Assembly: GCA_025093985.1 (NCBI GenBank)
Contig: JACAAK010000001.1
Coordinates: 2,666,001-2,730,000, forward strand
Direction of reading: 5' to 3'
Length of the DNA stretch: 64,000 nt
From: Calvatia gigantea
Taxonomy: Eukaryota > Basidiomycota > Agaricomycetes > Agaricales > Lycoperdaceae
Part shown: in pieces, positions 11,850 to 23,899 of the stretch
Numbering within the stretch: position 1 is the first letter of the stretch
How the letters are laid out: each line of letters begins with the position of its first letter
Translations under genes and position numbers: made by a program
Notes under the pieces: generated by a model
Seen by the model: the letters and a program-made list of their open reading frames with translations, nothing else
What the model was told of the DNA's origin: nothing
The model's database searches: none

Positions 11850-13604
11850 TTAGCAGATCTGGACCTCCCATTCGCCGCCCTCGGCACCGCCGGCCTGAGG
11901 CATACTCTTGAGGGCGATCCGTACTCTCCGTTTTTGTCCTTGGACTTGGGGATCAGGTATCGAGAATTCGTCGTTTCCAAGACCATAAGCCGAAGCAGAC
12001 GGAAGTGCATAACTAAGTCCACTCAGGTCGTCGCCAACTGACGATCCAAAAAGCATCCCATAATTGCCATCCAGCACCGACAAACCAAAGTCGGTTGCGG
12101 AATTTCCCATGCCGAAGAATGGGTCAGAAGAGACAATTGGGGAAAATGTCGAAGTGGAGGCGGAGGAAGATGAAACAGAGGACATAGATGATGGGGATGG
12201 GGCGGAGTATGTCCTATCGCTACGGATGGGATCAGTGTCCCATAATGAGGATGATGCTGAAGATGCAGCACCGGGGGAAATTGCCCGCGAGGGTGCCGAG
12301 GAGGCCGGATGAATCCTCACACGGATTTTACCGTTCTCAGAAGGGGTTGCGTCGAAAGAAATGTCGAGGTTTCCAAGAGCGCCAACCTCTTCAACATCGA
12401 TATCGGATGAGAATTCAAGCCTGCGGGTTGACGAGGCTGTGGGGAGCTTGCGATGCTGATGATGATCAGTGTCAAGATCCATGATGGAGGAGGTAGTAGA
12501 TCGCGACCAATCATAATCGGTGGGAAGATACGAATTGAGATCAAATGAAGAGGATGCAGTGGGTAGGAGTGGTGTCGGGATGGTGAAGCTTGTGCTCGTG
12601 GTTGTGGACTGCATGGGCATGGAGAGAAGGCTGGGGAGAGCACATAGGAGAACCTGCTTGGCGCTGGGTTAGCAAATCGGGTATGAATCAAGAGACTATT
12701 TTAGGCCGTACCATCAAACCAAGACTGGCACCGGTCTTGTTTGGGGAGGAAGGCATGTTTGGAGTGCGCGCGAGAGATGAAAGGGAGAAGTTGGTGTCAG
12801 AAGCCTCGACTTTGACAGGTGGCTGTTGGCGTAAAGAAGGGGAAGCGCTGTTGGCTAATTGAGCACTTAGCTCGCGTTCACGATTTCTTGCGGCAGCTAG
12901 TTCCGCCTTGAGCTGCTCAACCTCAGAGAGGAGGTTACCATCTGCCTGATTTTGAGTGAGAGTGAGGAGGCGTGCGTTCTCGTTCTCGAGTTCAGTAACG
13001 CGACTGCAACAAGCCTAATGAGATAAAGCAACTTATGTAAGGGCAGGACATACTGTTCCATGGTTTCGAATTCTTCACGCTTGCGCTGCCTGCTGAGGAA
13101 GGCGGCCGCCCGGTTCTTGACGAGGCGAGCTTCGCGCTTAGAGAGGCCTGTTACATCCGGAGGGATAAAATCTTTTGAGGAGATGCGCTCGCCCTGTGCT
13201 CTTGGTTTCTTTGCTGGGGCTGGTCCGGGACTCGCGGAGCGCTTATGGCTCTGCAGGGCTGTCTCTGGGTTAGAGGAGACGGAGGTTCCGCGGGTACTTG
13301 ATGTAGGGCCTGTGCTCAACAGGGAGGGCGCGGGGGAGGGTGGCGTTGGAGAGTTTAGATCGAAGAGCTGCTGGGTTGAGACACAAGCGTCTGGAAGAGC
13401 ATCTGGAGACATGCGAGACTTGAGGATGCGTTGCTGCTGAAGAGGAGAGGAGGTGGAGGGGTTGGAGTGCGGAGGAGAGGGGATGGAGTGGGTGTAGAAG
13501 GGGACATCCCACTGGAAATCTGGCATTGTAGGAGAGACGGGGCTGAGTACAGGAGCGTCGTTTGCAAGGATCTGGTTGAGACTGAGGGACAGTTGCGAGA
13601 CCAT
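11850..13604 (-). CDS. bZIP transcription factor with hydrophobic segment after the zipper (548 aa)
   Basis: A basic leucine-zipper DNA-binding protein. Exons: 13604-13054, 13003-12712, 12653-11850. Introns are 50 and 58 nt (gtatgt...gcag and gtacgg...gcag). The first ATG in frame is at 13604; upstream codons in that frame lack an ATG. The N-terminal 140 residues are Ser/Pro-rich. The basic region (about 155-176) has the N-x7-R signature, N164 and R172, in KNRAAAFLSRQRKREEF. A zipper follows with heptad Leu/Asn (RVTELENENARLL, then LLSEVEQLKAEL). At about residues 276-292 lies GLMVLLCALPSLLSMP, a strongly hydrophobic stretch, followed by a 250-residue Ser/Thr-rich tail. It resembles fungal Hac1/XBP1-like or membrane-anchored bZIPs, so a stress-response role is plausible, but target genes are unknown. 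Confidence 0.85.
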
Positions 13605-16600
13605 GGATATAAGAGATGAACAAGTTTTTGTCACACTCGTCACTCTTTCCTCCGACAACCGTCCGGGAATAACTTCCTCTTCTGGACGGCCCGGACCCAC
13701 GCCAAATACCCCCGCCCCTCAAATACCCCGCGCTGCACGTGCTTCTCCCTCTTGTCCCGCCCCTGTATTTCTTGCGTCATTGACCTTCTAACGACGATCA
13801 CTGGATAATGCGCGGAGTTTTATGTCCGAGGATTCACTCAGGTCTGTCTTTCTCTAATGCAAAACCCTCTTCGCCGTCATACACACCCTGGGGGTCTCAG
13901 GCAGCTAAGTCTCACTGCCACCTTACTTGTCCTGTGACCTCTTCAAGATAGACTGTTGCACATTGTGTCAAGATCCACCTGCGACCTACCCGAAATGTTC
14001 GAGTTTTATCCGATGTGGCCCATACCTTCTACCCCGCATTGGGCACCATAAAAATCTTCTCTTGAGACCTTCTTTCGACTGACTTCTTCGGTGATAGTCC
14101 ATCCGGTTCCGTTGATCACCTGCCTCTGAGTCGCCATTCATCCCATCTTGTCAAAACTTTAGGACAATTAAGCCTTAGATTCACTGTCTTCTCCCTTGTG
14201 CAAGATCCAACCGGGCCCACGAGCTCGTTGATTATTCAATTGATCTCCTGTTATCTTCTATTCCGACACATCCCACGAAAATTGCAAACCATTTCCATTA
14301 ATCTCACGTGGCGCACTAAGCGTCCCAACACTCATCTACCAGTACCAATCATACTTACTTCACCTCTCTAAAGATTGTAAATGCTCAGGAGCACGGCCTC
14401 GACCTACCCAAGATAAGGTCAGTCGGAACCGCGATGCACGGGCATGTGCTGCTGCTCCACAACATCAGATCAAACCTTGGCTTAACGGCACTCGATCACC
14501 AGTCGGCAGGTGTCGATGCAGGTCGCACCAACTGCAATGCCCTCTAATGGATATTGCACTCTCACCAACATTCTCTTGTGTCACCCACCAACGCCTCTCC
14601 AAAGGATGGCTATCCCTCCACAAGCCGGTATCCGTATATATTCGGTCGTGATAAGGTAAAAATACGCTTCAAGGAAGCATAATCTGACTCTAAGTGCACG
14701 GAAGTGCGATGCGGTTGTCCGCAAAACAGATTTCGGCCATTTCGATTAGATAGCCCCTTTCCCTTCGGAGATGCCGCAGAAGCAACATAGAAATGGCAAA
14801 GGCGATGTCTCGAAGCGGAACGCAAAGTACGGAGTACGGCCCTGCATTGCTTGTGTGTGTGACAATCCCGCCTTTTTTAGCCACATTTGCACGTTGTAAT
14901 AACGTCGAGATGTTCTTCTTCACAACATCGTAACCTGCAATGGCGATATCTGCCTACTAGTCGCGCACCGCGCCGCCCCCGGCGATACATGGCTCCATGA
15001 TGACCAAGTTGGCTAATGTTCCAAAACCTTCCGCCAACAATGTCACTTGATGTCATTGACCAAAAGCTTATAGATGTTGAAACCTGTCGATCCGCGCAGA
15101 AGGCCAAGTGACTGAGGCCACTAATCACAAAGAGAAATCACGAGTTCCTCGACTATTATCCGAATCATATCCCCCGGTTTTTCCATGGTTATCCACAAAC
15201 CCACCAACAAAACAAAAAGCGCTTGTTTCAGCGGTGATAAGCCAAGGAAAACGCCGTTAGCCCATGAGCTCGAGTAATTCCTCAACAAATACCAACAATG
15301 CGCGTCTGTGTCCCGACCCGCACCGACCCTGCCCGTCTTCCCGCTTTTCTCTTACGCAATTACTTTCTCGAGGCTTGGAAAGCCACTTAGGCCCCATATT
15401 CTGCATAACATCTTAGCCATCATACTTGCACCCATCCCATACGACGGACGGAATAATTGACCCTTAAAAGGCTTTCATCCTCCCACCCTCAACCTGGCAG
15501 ATCCGCGAATGCAGCTGACCGGTCGGTTGTTGTTCGTCAACGGGCTCGAGATTTATCCGGTCTATTTTGAGACTACTGGTCAAAAGGCCTTCTTTCGTTC
15601 GATGATTGGTATACAATGTGGTCAATGACAGTGGCGGGTGGACGATGCTTTCGGAGATATGTTTGAAAAGGTATGGAGCCCGAGTCGGTGAACAATTTGA
15701 GGAGACTCACTGATGATGCATTGTGATATTTCCTTAGACGACAAGCGGGCCGCATTGTGAATTATTTCTGGTGCTCTGGTGGTCACCGGTAGCTAGTTTT
15801 TCAGGATGACGGGCCCTGTACCGTTTATCTTTCCTCAATCCTGAAATACTCATCAAGCTCGGGCTCAAAGACGCCATTATTTTGGGAACTTGGCCGTTAA
15901 TCGCTGAGCTTCGGCCCAGGATTATGCCTCTACATCTGCACGTTATCGCCCCGTCTGCACCTCAAGTAAATAGATTTAGGATCTGTCTTATGCCCTTCAC
16001 CCCAAGCATCAGACCACCTCTATGTTCGTACACCGTGACGACTACCCCCCCGTCGCCCGTGATGCATGACATCAGCCTCCGCACATGATACACTTGCTGC
16101 AGAACAGGACTCAGAACAAATTTGGATACCTCGTGAGCCTTCCATTGTCTAACATAGACTCGGCTTCGGCTAACCTTCTGACAGACCGCCTTGTCTTGTA
16201 AAGGGTTTTACGGAGCAATACAAATTTTGAGGTTTAGAAAAGGGTGCAGATTGCATGTACGTCTCAGCATCCAATACGGACAACTCCAAATCCCGCCTTG
16301 GACATCAAGCCCCCACTGCTTCCATCCTTTATGCCAAAGTTTTCAAGGAGTCATGGGCTCATCCACATGCCGTCTTCATTTCGGTTGTTATCTCGCGAAG
16401 CCTTTGACTATTCCAAGCTCGCTATACTTCCGAACGACAACTTGTGACTCCGGGTGCGTATAGCTTAAATTGTAATGTTTGTCCTCTTCATCCCCGTTTA
16501 AACCTGACTAGCCAACTGTCGGGTGATCCAAAGGCCAAGCTCACCCAGTTTTCTTGTTCTGCCCGGGCACCGTCGGTCCTGACAGTAATATCAGCGATCA

Positions 16601-17847
16601 CGCGAGAAAGACTCCGTTCTGGTCTTTCTCTAGCACCTGATGCCATCTATCCCACTATCGCCGCGACTCAATCAGTCTTTGGAGTTTCGCTACGATCAAG
16701 CTATGTTTCGTGATCGCAGGGCCAAAGATATTACAGTAGTCATACGCTTTGACTTTTCGGGCTTTCTAGGCTTTGGTACCGCCCAGCCTGATTGGGGTGA
16801 GGCAAACGGCATGCCCTTTGCTTCGCTCAGAAGCTCAGGGAATTCCTTGCATAAACGTAATATGCTAACGGGGATGAGGTTCTTGTCCACAGGGATTGGG
16901 ACCGATACACTCCATGTTCTACTCTGGATCGCTAATTATCCACGGTATATTTACAGGTGAATAGTTACAGAGATGCTTCAGGACTTCGAGGATGGCGTTA
17001 CAATTGCTCCTGATTCATTGGATGACATACACTCTATCACTGGTCAAAGGGTTTCTCTGATATACGGCTGCCGTCTTGAATCCACCAGTCCGGTCGGGTC
17101 CTTGGCAATATCTCACTTGTCGCACTACCTCGAAGGCCACAGAATGATCCTACTAAATGCTGGAGTACGAAATCGGGGACCAACAACTCGCCCTCGTGTG
17201 CTGTCGCAAACCTTGAAACTTGAGTTGTCTGACTGAGCTTCTCGCGAAGTATCCTAAGCATCGCTCATACCATCATCTGCTGATACGTCTGTCTTGCGTC
17301 ACTCCACAAGATCCGTCTCCTCCTAATCACCCCTTTAAACCTTATACCCTTCCACCAATCAGGCTTCAGGGACATGCAGCGCGCGGGCCAACTCCGCCCT
17401 TGTCGCCTTCGTCCGTCAAGCAGACATTATGGAATTGAGGCGTTGAATGGTTTACTCATCAATCTCTTTCTTCCCGGAGCTTACATTATAAACGGCTGTC
17501 CAAGGCACATGGACCTCTTGAGCCGTGAATAAGGTCTATTTCGAGCTTCGAGGGAGAAGTGAGCTGTTGTTCCCTCCCACGGATGTCAGCCCAGCAATTG
17601 GTGTGAGGCATGGAAATGTCTTGGCATTTACCTATCATCGGTTGTGTGAATGCCCTACATTGCCGCCTCATGGCTCCAATACAGTACGGTTGGTCTGACT
17701 AACGGGTTTGACACAAGTCAAATAACTAACGGTCATTCGGATCGGACGCTTCAACTTGTATTTACTATTGTGTTATTTAAACATATAGGTATTAATGACT
17801 AAGTTTGTGAAAAGGCCCCATTACCTGTGAGTAAGCTAAAGGCATTG
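13605..17847. other. Gene-poor region of about 4.2 kb
   Basis: The first few hundred bases (13605-14300) are pyrimidine-rich and should hold the bZIP promoter. Beyond that I found only short frames (60-106 codons) on both strands without domains or plausible splicing. An imperfect 20-bp palindrome at 16802-16821 is listed separately. There is no recognisable transposase, reverse transcriptase or terminal repeat. Confidence 0.4.
16802..16821. repeat. Imperfect 20-bp palindrome
   Basis: The sequence gcaaacggcatgccctttgc matches its reverse complement at 18 of 20 positions. Because of this symmetry both strands encode a Gly-Met-Pro-Phe-Ala-Ser stretch in overlapping frames. It could be a dimeric protein-binding site or chance. 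No gene starts nearby. Confidence 0.5.
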
Positions 17848-20072
17848 TTACAGAGTGTAGAAGAACCCAGGCTGTCCCTCTATGGGACCAACAAGCTTCC
17901 CTTCCCGAGATAGTTTGTTCATCCGCCAGTTATATAGTAAGACTATGGTCGTAACAATCAAGAGCAGGACTTGGGATCCGATTGATACCGCCAAACCTTT
18001 GGCCGTCAGTCATTGCGTGATGTCAAACCCCAGATGTTGATGACTAACCAGGGAGGTAGCGCGGTGCATCTCGTGCACGAAATGTTGCTGTGGCAAGAAT
18101 GCCTCCAATGCCACCAAGCATAACCGTCATCGCGCTTTGTACTGTTCTCTTGCTATGCGAGACAACATTATTTGATGACTAGGAGGCAAACATTTGTTTG
18201 AGTGGGTGTCAACCATCGGGTTAGTACGTACCCATGCGAGAATGCCAGGAATCGTTCCAACATTACCCGCATTGGTCACAAATGTGCCTAAAAAGTACTT
18301 TAATGACAATCAAGGGGATACGCGAAGATTAAGAGGTAGTTACCGAAGTATCGGACACTCGGGCTTCCTCCAAAAGCAGTTAGCACAAGGCCGATAAGAC
18401 ATATTAGGCTTTGGATATAGATGAAGGAGCTGCGGTGCTTGTACTTGTCCGAAAGCCAGGAGAAGAGCATGCAAGTAAGAATCTGTTTGGAGCTCGGCGC
18501 CATATCAAATGAACACATAGGAAACCACAAACTGGTGGTCCGTAAGGAGGTGCGCTCTAATCGGGAAGAAAGGTAAATTATAAGTGTCAGGTCATATTCG
18601 ACAAATTTCACATGTCATACCAGAAGGAGCGATTGTGTTGTACCCCAACCCATACCCTTTAGAATAATGGAAATGAAGTAGGCTTGAGCATCTAGCTGGC
18701 GCTGTGAATGGGAATTTCAGGGCGAGGATCAGTGTCACTTACATGCAGGCAGTGTGGTACAGACGAACATAACACCTTGCGCTGTCAGTGAGTGGCCCGG
18801 CTTGAGACTTGGATATCAACCCCTCGCGGAAGACTTACCATACGCCCAAAGTTTCCAGTCGGATAGATATTTCCGAAACTTCTCGGCTGTCAATCTGTCA
18901 GGTACAGCATCCCCACGATCTTCGTTGATGCGCTGCATGACGAGAGCTGTTTGTTCCGTGGTTAGGAATTTGTTCTTGTGCGGAAAATCCACAATCCAGA
19001 ACCAGCATAGCACACCCAGGAGAAGTGTGACGGCACCCTCCACTATCTATACTGGAGTCTCAGAAACAGGAAAAGAAATCGACTTGCCATCATTGCTCAC
19101 GAAGACCCATCTCCAACCCGCAATATCCCTCTTACCATCGAGCAAGCTAAGTGCCCAAGCAAGAATGGGGCTCATGCCACTCGCAGTGATGGATATAAGA
19201 TAAAAAACAGCCAAGCTAAGGAATACGATGAGTTCTGTGAAGAGAAATTTAGGAGTGTGCGCACCGTTTCTGGACCTCATGGCGTTTGTACCTGAAGAGG
19301 TATGACGTTGAGCTGATCACCTGGACCGAAGAGTACGGGACACCTGCCATGTCGAGATCAAGAGGACCATGCCAGGGAAGTAGCACGCCTGCGTCGCAAT
19401 CGGAATTAGTACTGCCCTCATACTCAACCCTCAGGCTGGCACTCACCTCGAAAGCACCCAGAAGTGCACGCGTTGCAGCCTAGCTGCTGCCATGTTTTGA
19501 CGAAGCCCATGGAAAAAGATATGGCACCCCAAACAATGACGGTGAATGTTATCCAGTTCCGGATGCCAACTTTTTGGAGGAAAATGTTTCCGGGGAGTTG
19601 GCTTAGATGTTGCCCATAAGGAAGGGGAAATGACCAAAAAACTGAAGGAGCGCACAAAATAATGTAGGTTGGGAAGTACAAAATACTCGCAATGTTAAAT
19701 CGCGCGCCAATATTGAGTTGCTAAGTTGCACAGAAGTCAAATCTCAGCTTCTGTGAATTTATGGGTGAGAATACCAGAGCAGCACCCATTCCCGCTGTGT
19801 GAGCCGCGCCTAGATTAATCCTGTCAATGAGCGCAAAGGAGTATACTGCGGCAAGCAGAGGGAGGATACGAAGATCAATGTGGAGTCTAGGTAGTTCCTG
19901 CTTTAGGGAATACAAGTTTCAAGATGGGACACCCAACTCACATCGTTCGACGTTCCACCCTACGACTTCCTAGACCCGGGCCATCCTCAGGACAGTCGAG
20001 CTTGACGTCTTTGGAGGAATCATTGGAACCGTCCTTTGTATCCGAGCCCAGGGAAGCCTTGGAGGGTCTCAT
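17848..20072 (-). CDS. MFS transporter, Dal5/Tna1 type, copy A (15 exons, apparent +1 frameshift)
   Basis: A plasma-membrane anion:cation symporter of the allantoate/nicotinate permease type. Exons: 20072-19942, 19886-19775, 19720-19656, 19601-19447, 19388-19348, 19291-19265, 19215-19101, 19046-18839, 18775-18743, 18691-18621, 18556-18533, 18482-18344, 18287-18232, 18178-18049, 17996-17848. Recognisable segments are RILPLLAAVYSFALIDRINL (TM1), FQLPGNIFLQKVG, WYKRHEVQKR, GMSPILAWALSLLDG, AGWRWVF, SWLSDKYKHRS, and the tail RDAPRYLPG...GFFYTL. The corrected product would be about 484 aa, normal for the family. Exon 4 carries one base too many near 19479-19480 (a G doubled) compared with copy B. 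Without correction the frame runs into a stop soon after. Intron 19292-19347 uses a GC donor. Either a young pseudogene or an assembly indel. The substrate is not predictable. Confidence 0.85.
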
Positions 20073-21659
20073 GGAGGTCGGGGAAGAGCAGCAAAGCCTA
20101 TTCAGAGTTCAATTGTATTTATATTCTGTAGGGTGGCTATAATAAACTTTGAATCTATACCGGTATAGTCAGCAGGGAAGTCAATCTGTTTGGCTTCGGG
20201 GATCAAGACAACGATTAACGGAATGGAGAAAGCGCGTCGACGTGCTAGCGTGCAGATGGCTGCAATTTTCTGTATCCCATTTGAATTAACTCCGCCATCG
20301 GTGCTTTCAGAGGGGCTAGAAACGACTGGCGGTCCCATGAATATATGTAGCGGAACAAAGCGAGGGGTTCTTTGATGACTACGTTCCGCCATCACTGGAA
20401 GAAATGGGAACGATAATGGCTCTGCCAAAATTCACTTTCTGAGATTAAAAGCACATCTAACCGTCGGCTGAGAAATTAGTAGATGCGACTGGATTGTCGT
20501 CGTGTGCTGATCCATCATGGGCCCCATGCAAAGGTCCCCTTGTTTCGTGGCATCATGCATCACGCTTGGTAGGAGATCCTGTAACAAAACCACAACTGCA
20601 CACTCAGGATCAACCTCACAATGAATTATGAGGATAAATAACCTATCTACTGCGTAAACAATGAGAGTTCGCCGGCCCAGCATAGCAGGCGGGTGTGCGA
20701 AGAACAGGTCCTGTATATCTGGTTGCACAGTATTGCTGAAGGATATCCGTCGTCCTCGACTTGCATCGTTCGTGAGGCGCATTCGAAACTCGTGCGGTTG
20801 GGTGAGAGTCACGGACCTGGGTAAGGACACAACCAAGCCCAAGCTAAAGACGCAAACAATTTTCTGGGGCCCGATAGGGAAGTCATTAGTACACGTTTGT
20901 TTGAGGCGCGACACCTGACAACATATTCACATGTCATTTGGTGATAATGCAGCGGTGGCGGTAAAATCCACAACTAAGCGGTCGATTTGTTCCTCAACCA
21001 TCATGTAGTAATAACTTCCGAGAGTGGTGTATCGTTACGGGACGATCTATTGGTCGACTCTTCGCCGCGTATCATGCGGGTCCGAAAGGTGAAGAGCGTT
21101 GCTGGGGATCTTCACAGGCACGATAAATCATCTCCGCATGGTTTTCTGGCGTTAGTCGAAGTAACGAGTCCCGTGCCCTTTGAGTGCAGTACGCTCCTGC
21201 CCAAGGCAGTTTCGGGGGATTCGACCGGGCAATGAGAGCCATATTTCCCTTACTGAATAAGCCAAGGGTTGTGGGACTTCAGATAGAGATCCAAGAGCTC
21301 CACAGCTGAACGTTTGAACCGCCGAGTGTGTGGCGCGGAAAGTGAAGCTGGCGGGCCCTGTAGAAGGGTCGGCGGCCAGGGCGGAGCAAAGCAGGCGAGA
21401 ACAGTTCAAAGGCACCGCCACTTATTTCTGAGTATTCTGGCGAAACCCGTCCCACACAAGACATTGCGAACTCGGAGCGAAGGCGTGAACTGACTATGCC
21501 CTTTTTTTGATACACAGTATTCGCCCACGAAAGGCCCTGAGCTTACTGAGTGCATGTTGTTTCCTGCGATACCGGAAGTAGATTATAGTAGTTGATAATA
21601 CGGTTTTGCTCTACAAGTTAATACCATCAATGCACCCGACTTGTCAAGCTGTTCAGTCT
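20073..21659. other. Spacer between the two MFS transporter copies
   Basis: About 1.6 kb upstream of copy A and downstream of copy B. A 160-codon minus-strand frame (20432-20914) and several shorter ones occur, but none resembles a known protein or forms a spliced gene. It should contain the copy A promoter. Confidence 0.4.
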
Positions 21660-23899
21660 CTAAAGAGTGTAGAAGAAACCAGGATGATCCTCCAATGGTT
21701 TTTGGAGTTTCCCTTCCCGTGATAGCTTGTTACGCCACCAGAAGTAAAACGAAGTGAGGACCAGTGTAACGATGAGAAGGATTTGAACGGCAATAGTGGC
21801 AGCAATACCTGTAACGAGGCATAAGTAAAAGGACCTTAATGGCATTTCCAGGTGGCCTACCAGGGATGTATCGAGGGGCATCTTTCGTGCGGAAAACCGT
21901 CGTAGCAACTATCCCCGCTAAGCCAGCAAACATGATCGTCACTGCGGATTGGACGGTTCTGTGCAATTATCAGCGTTAAAAGTACAGGGAGAGCGAGTCC
22001 CCTTGCCGTTTAGTATGTGAAACAACATTGTTGGATGACTGGGTCTAGCATTGAGAAGAGGTAACTCGTAATGGAAGAGTACGCTCACATATGCTAGGAT
22101 TCCTATAGCTGCCCCTGCATTGCCAATGTTTACGAGGAAGGTCCCTAGATCGATCGAAGTCAGCAGGTAGTACAAGGTAACAGGCCAAGGATTGCTGACC
22201 AAAATAACGGGGGGCATTTTCATTGGCAAAACCCATCAAACACAGTCCGGCGATGCAAATGAGAGTGTTAATAATAATGAAGCCACTGCGGTGCTTGTAT
22301 TTGTCGGACAGCCACGAGGAGAGCATGACAGTAAGAATCTGGGCTGGAAATTCAGAAGACGGTCAGACGATTTGAGCACACATGTTGCTTGCCGGTGGTC
22401 CATAAGGCGGGGCACTCTGATACAAATGTTAGGACAGCATCATCCTAAAAAGGGTTTGAACGAACTAGGAGAAGAGCCTGTGTCTGCGACCAACCCATGC
22501 CCTTGAGAATAATAGAGATGAAATACGCTTGCGCATCTAGTAGAATGTGTTAAGACCTAACCCCTTCAAAAAGCCCGGCTTACTCACATGCAGGCATAGT
22601 GGCGCAGAAGTACATGATGCCTGAAGGCAGTCAATCAACAACCTCCATGCCGTTTACACAGCAACACCTACCATATACCCAAAGCGTCCAGTCCTTCAGA
22701 TGTGTGAACACCTTTTCGGCAGTCAGGGGATCAGGAACAGCATCGCCACGATCCTCCTCAATTCTCTTCAGTACAACCTCGGTTTGCTTCGGTGTTAAAA
22801 AGCGGTTTTGATGGGGGAATTCAGGAATGAAGAACCAAGAAATAATTCCAAGAAAGAGGGTGATAGCGCCTTCAATGATCTAAAACGGTTTGGGTTGGAG
22901 TCGTATGTCAAGCTAGATTGCAGTGCGAGAACATACAAATATCCATCTCCAACCGGCTATACGAAATTTGCCATCGAGCATGCTCAGTACCCATGCCAAT
23001 ATTGGGCTCAAACCACTCGTGGTGAGGGAAATTAGATAGAAAACCGCCAGTCTAGAAAATAGCAATTAGTTTACCACAGGCTCTCTCCAGCAAAAGGAAC
23101 CAGGGAACCTTTTCTGAACCTCATGCCGTTTGTACCTGACAGTGATACGTCAACGGGAGGTACAGGATGACTCGATAGCTACTTACCAAGTCGAGATGAT
23201 AAAAACCATAGCGGGAATGAAAGGAGCCTAATAATTAGACCATGAGCATACCGAAGTCCAAGGTAAAGCACTGTTATTGTACCTCAAACAATCCCATGAG
23301 AACGCGAGTCGCGATAAGTTGTTTCCAATTGGTCACAAACCCCATGCCCAATAGAACGGCACCCCAAGCGAAAATGCTGAACGTCAACCAATGCCTTGGT
23401 CCGAGTACTCGGAGAATAATGTTGCCAGGGAGTTGACTAATGAGAGCAATTTAGGTCTGTCAACGAGAGTAGCTAGAGGCAGGATGATTCGTACAAGATG
23501 ATATAGGGGACGAAGTAAATCATTGACGCAATATTGAATCGCGATCCCTGTAGCAACGCCTACACGTTGGAATGCCAGTTAAGACCCGGAGTGAGAAGAA
23601 CATCGAAACAAACCAAATCGACGCCCATGCCAGCGGTAAGAGCGGCTCCCATGTTTATTCTGTCAATCAAGCAGGAGGAATACAGCAGGGCAAGAAGGGG
23701 AAGTATTCTGAAGTCTACCCAGAGACTAAGAAGAACCGTCAGCTCCACCAGGTTGTAAAGTGCAGCGCAACGCTCACATGGTCCTCCTCTCGAATTGCTT
23801 ATCCTTCTTGTCATCCGACTCGAGTTTGAGAGTGTTTACGGAAGACATCTTCAAGTCCGACTCCGTGCCGGTGTAGCACTCGCGGTCCGACGTCGACAT
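21660..23899 (-). CDS. MFS transporter, Dal5/Tna1 type, copy B (16 exons, 481 aa)
   Basis: A full-length, intact paralogue of copy A. Exons: 23899-23778, 23725-23614, 23559-23495, 23436-23283, 23227-23187, 23135-23109, 23051-22937, 22879-22672, 22620-22588, 22536-22466, 22416-22393, 22338-22200, 22144-22089, 22038-22007, 21958-21861, 21808-21660. Apart from exon 1, the one-base excess in copy A exon 4, and one additional intron here, exon lengths are identical to copy A, so the pair arose by tandem duplication. Segments include FRILPLLALLYSSCLIDRIN, GSRFNIASM, FQLPGNIILRVLG, LSDKYKHRSG and the tail GFFYTL. Introns 22339-22392 and 21959-22006 are GC-AG; the second is absent from copy A. The exon 3 acceptor (23559 or 23547) is ambiguous. 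The family imports carboxylates such as allantoate or nicotinate with protons; the actual substrate is unknown. Confidence 0.92.

Noticed and set aside
20432..20914. 160-codon minus-strand frame between the MFS copies
   Set aside because: No recognisable motif, and the same stretch is open on the other strand. Likely chance.
5967..23899. A GlcNAc-catabolic cluster (deacetylase, bZIP, MFS pair)
   Set aside because: The MFS genes are Dal5/Tna1 type rather than Ngt1 type, large empty stretches separate the genes, and no deaminase or kinase is present.
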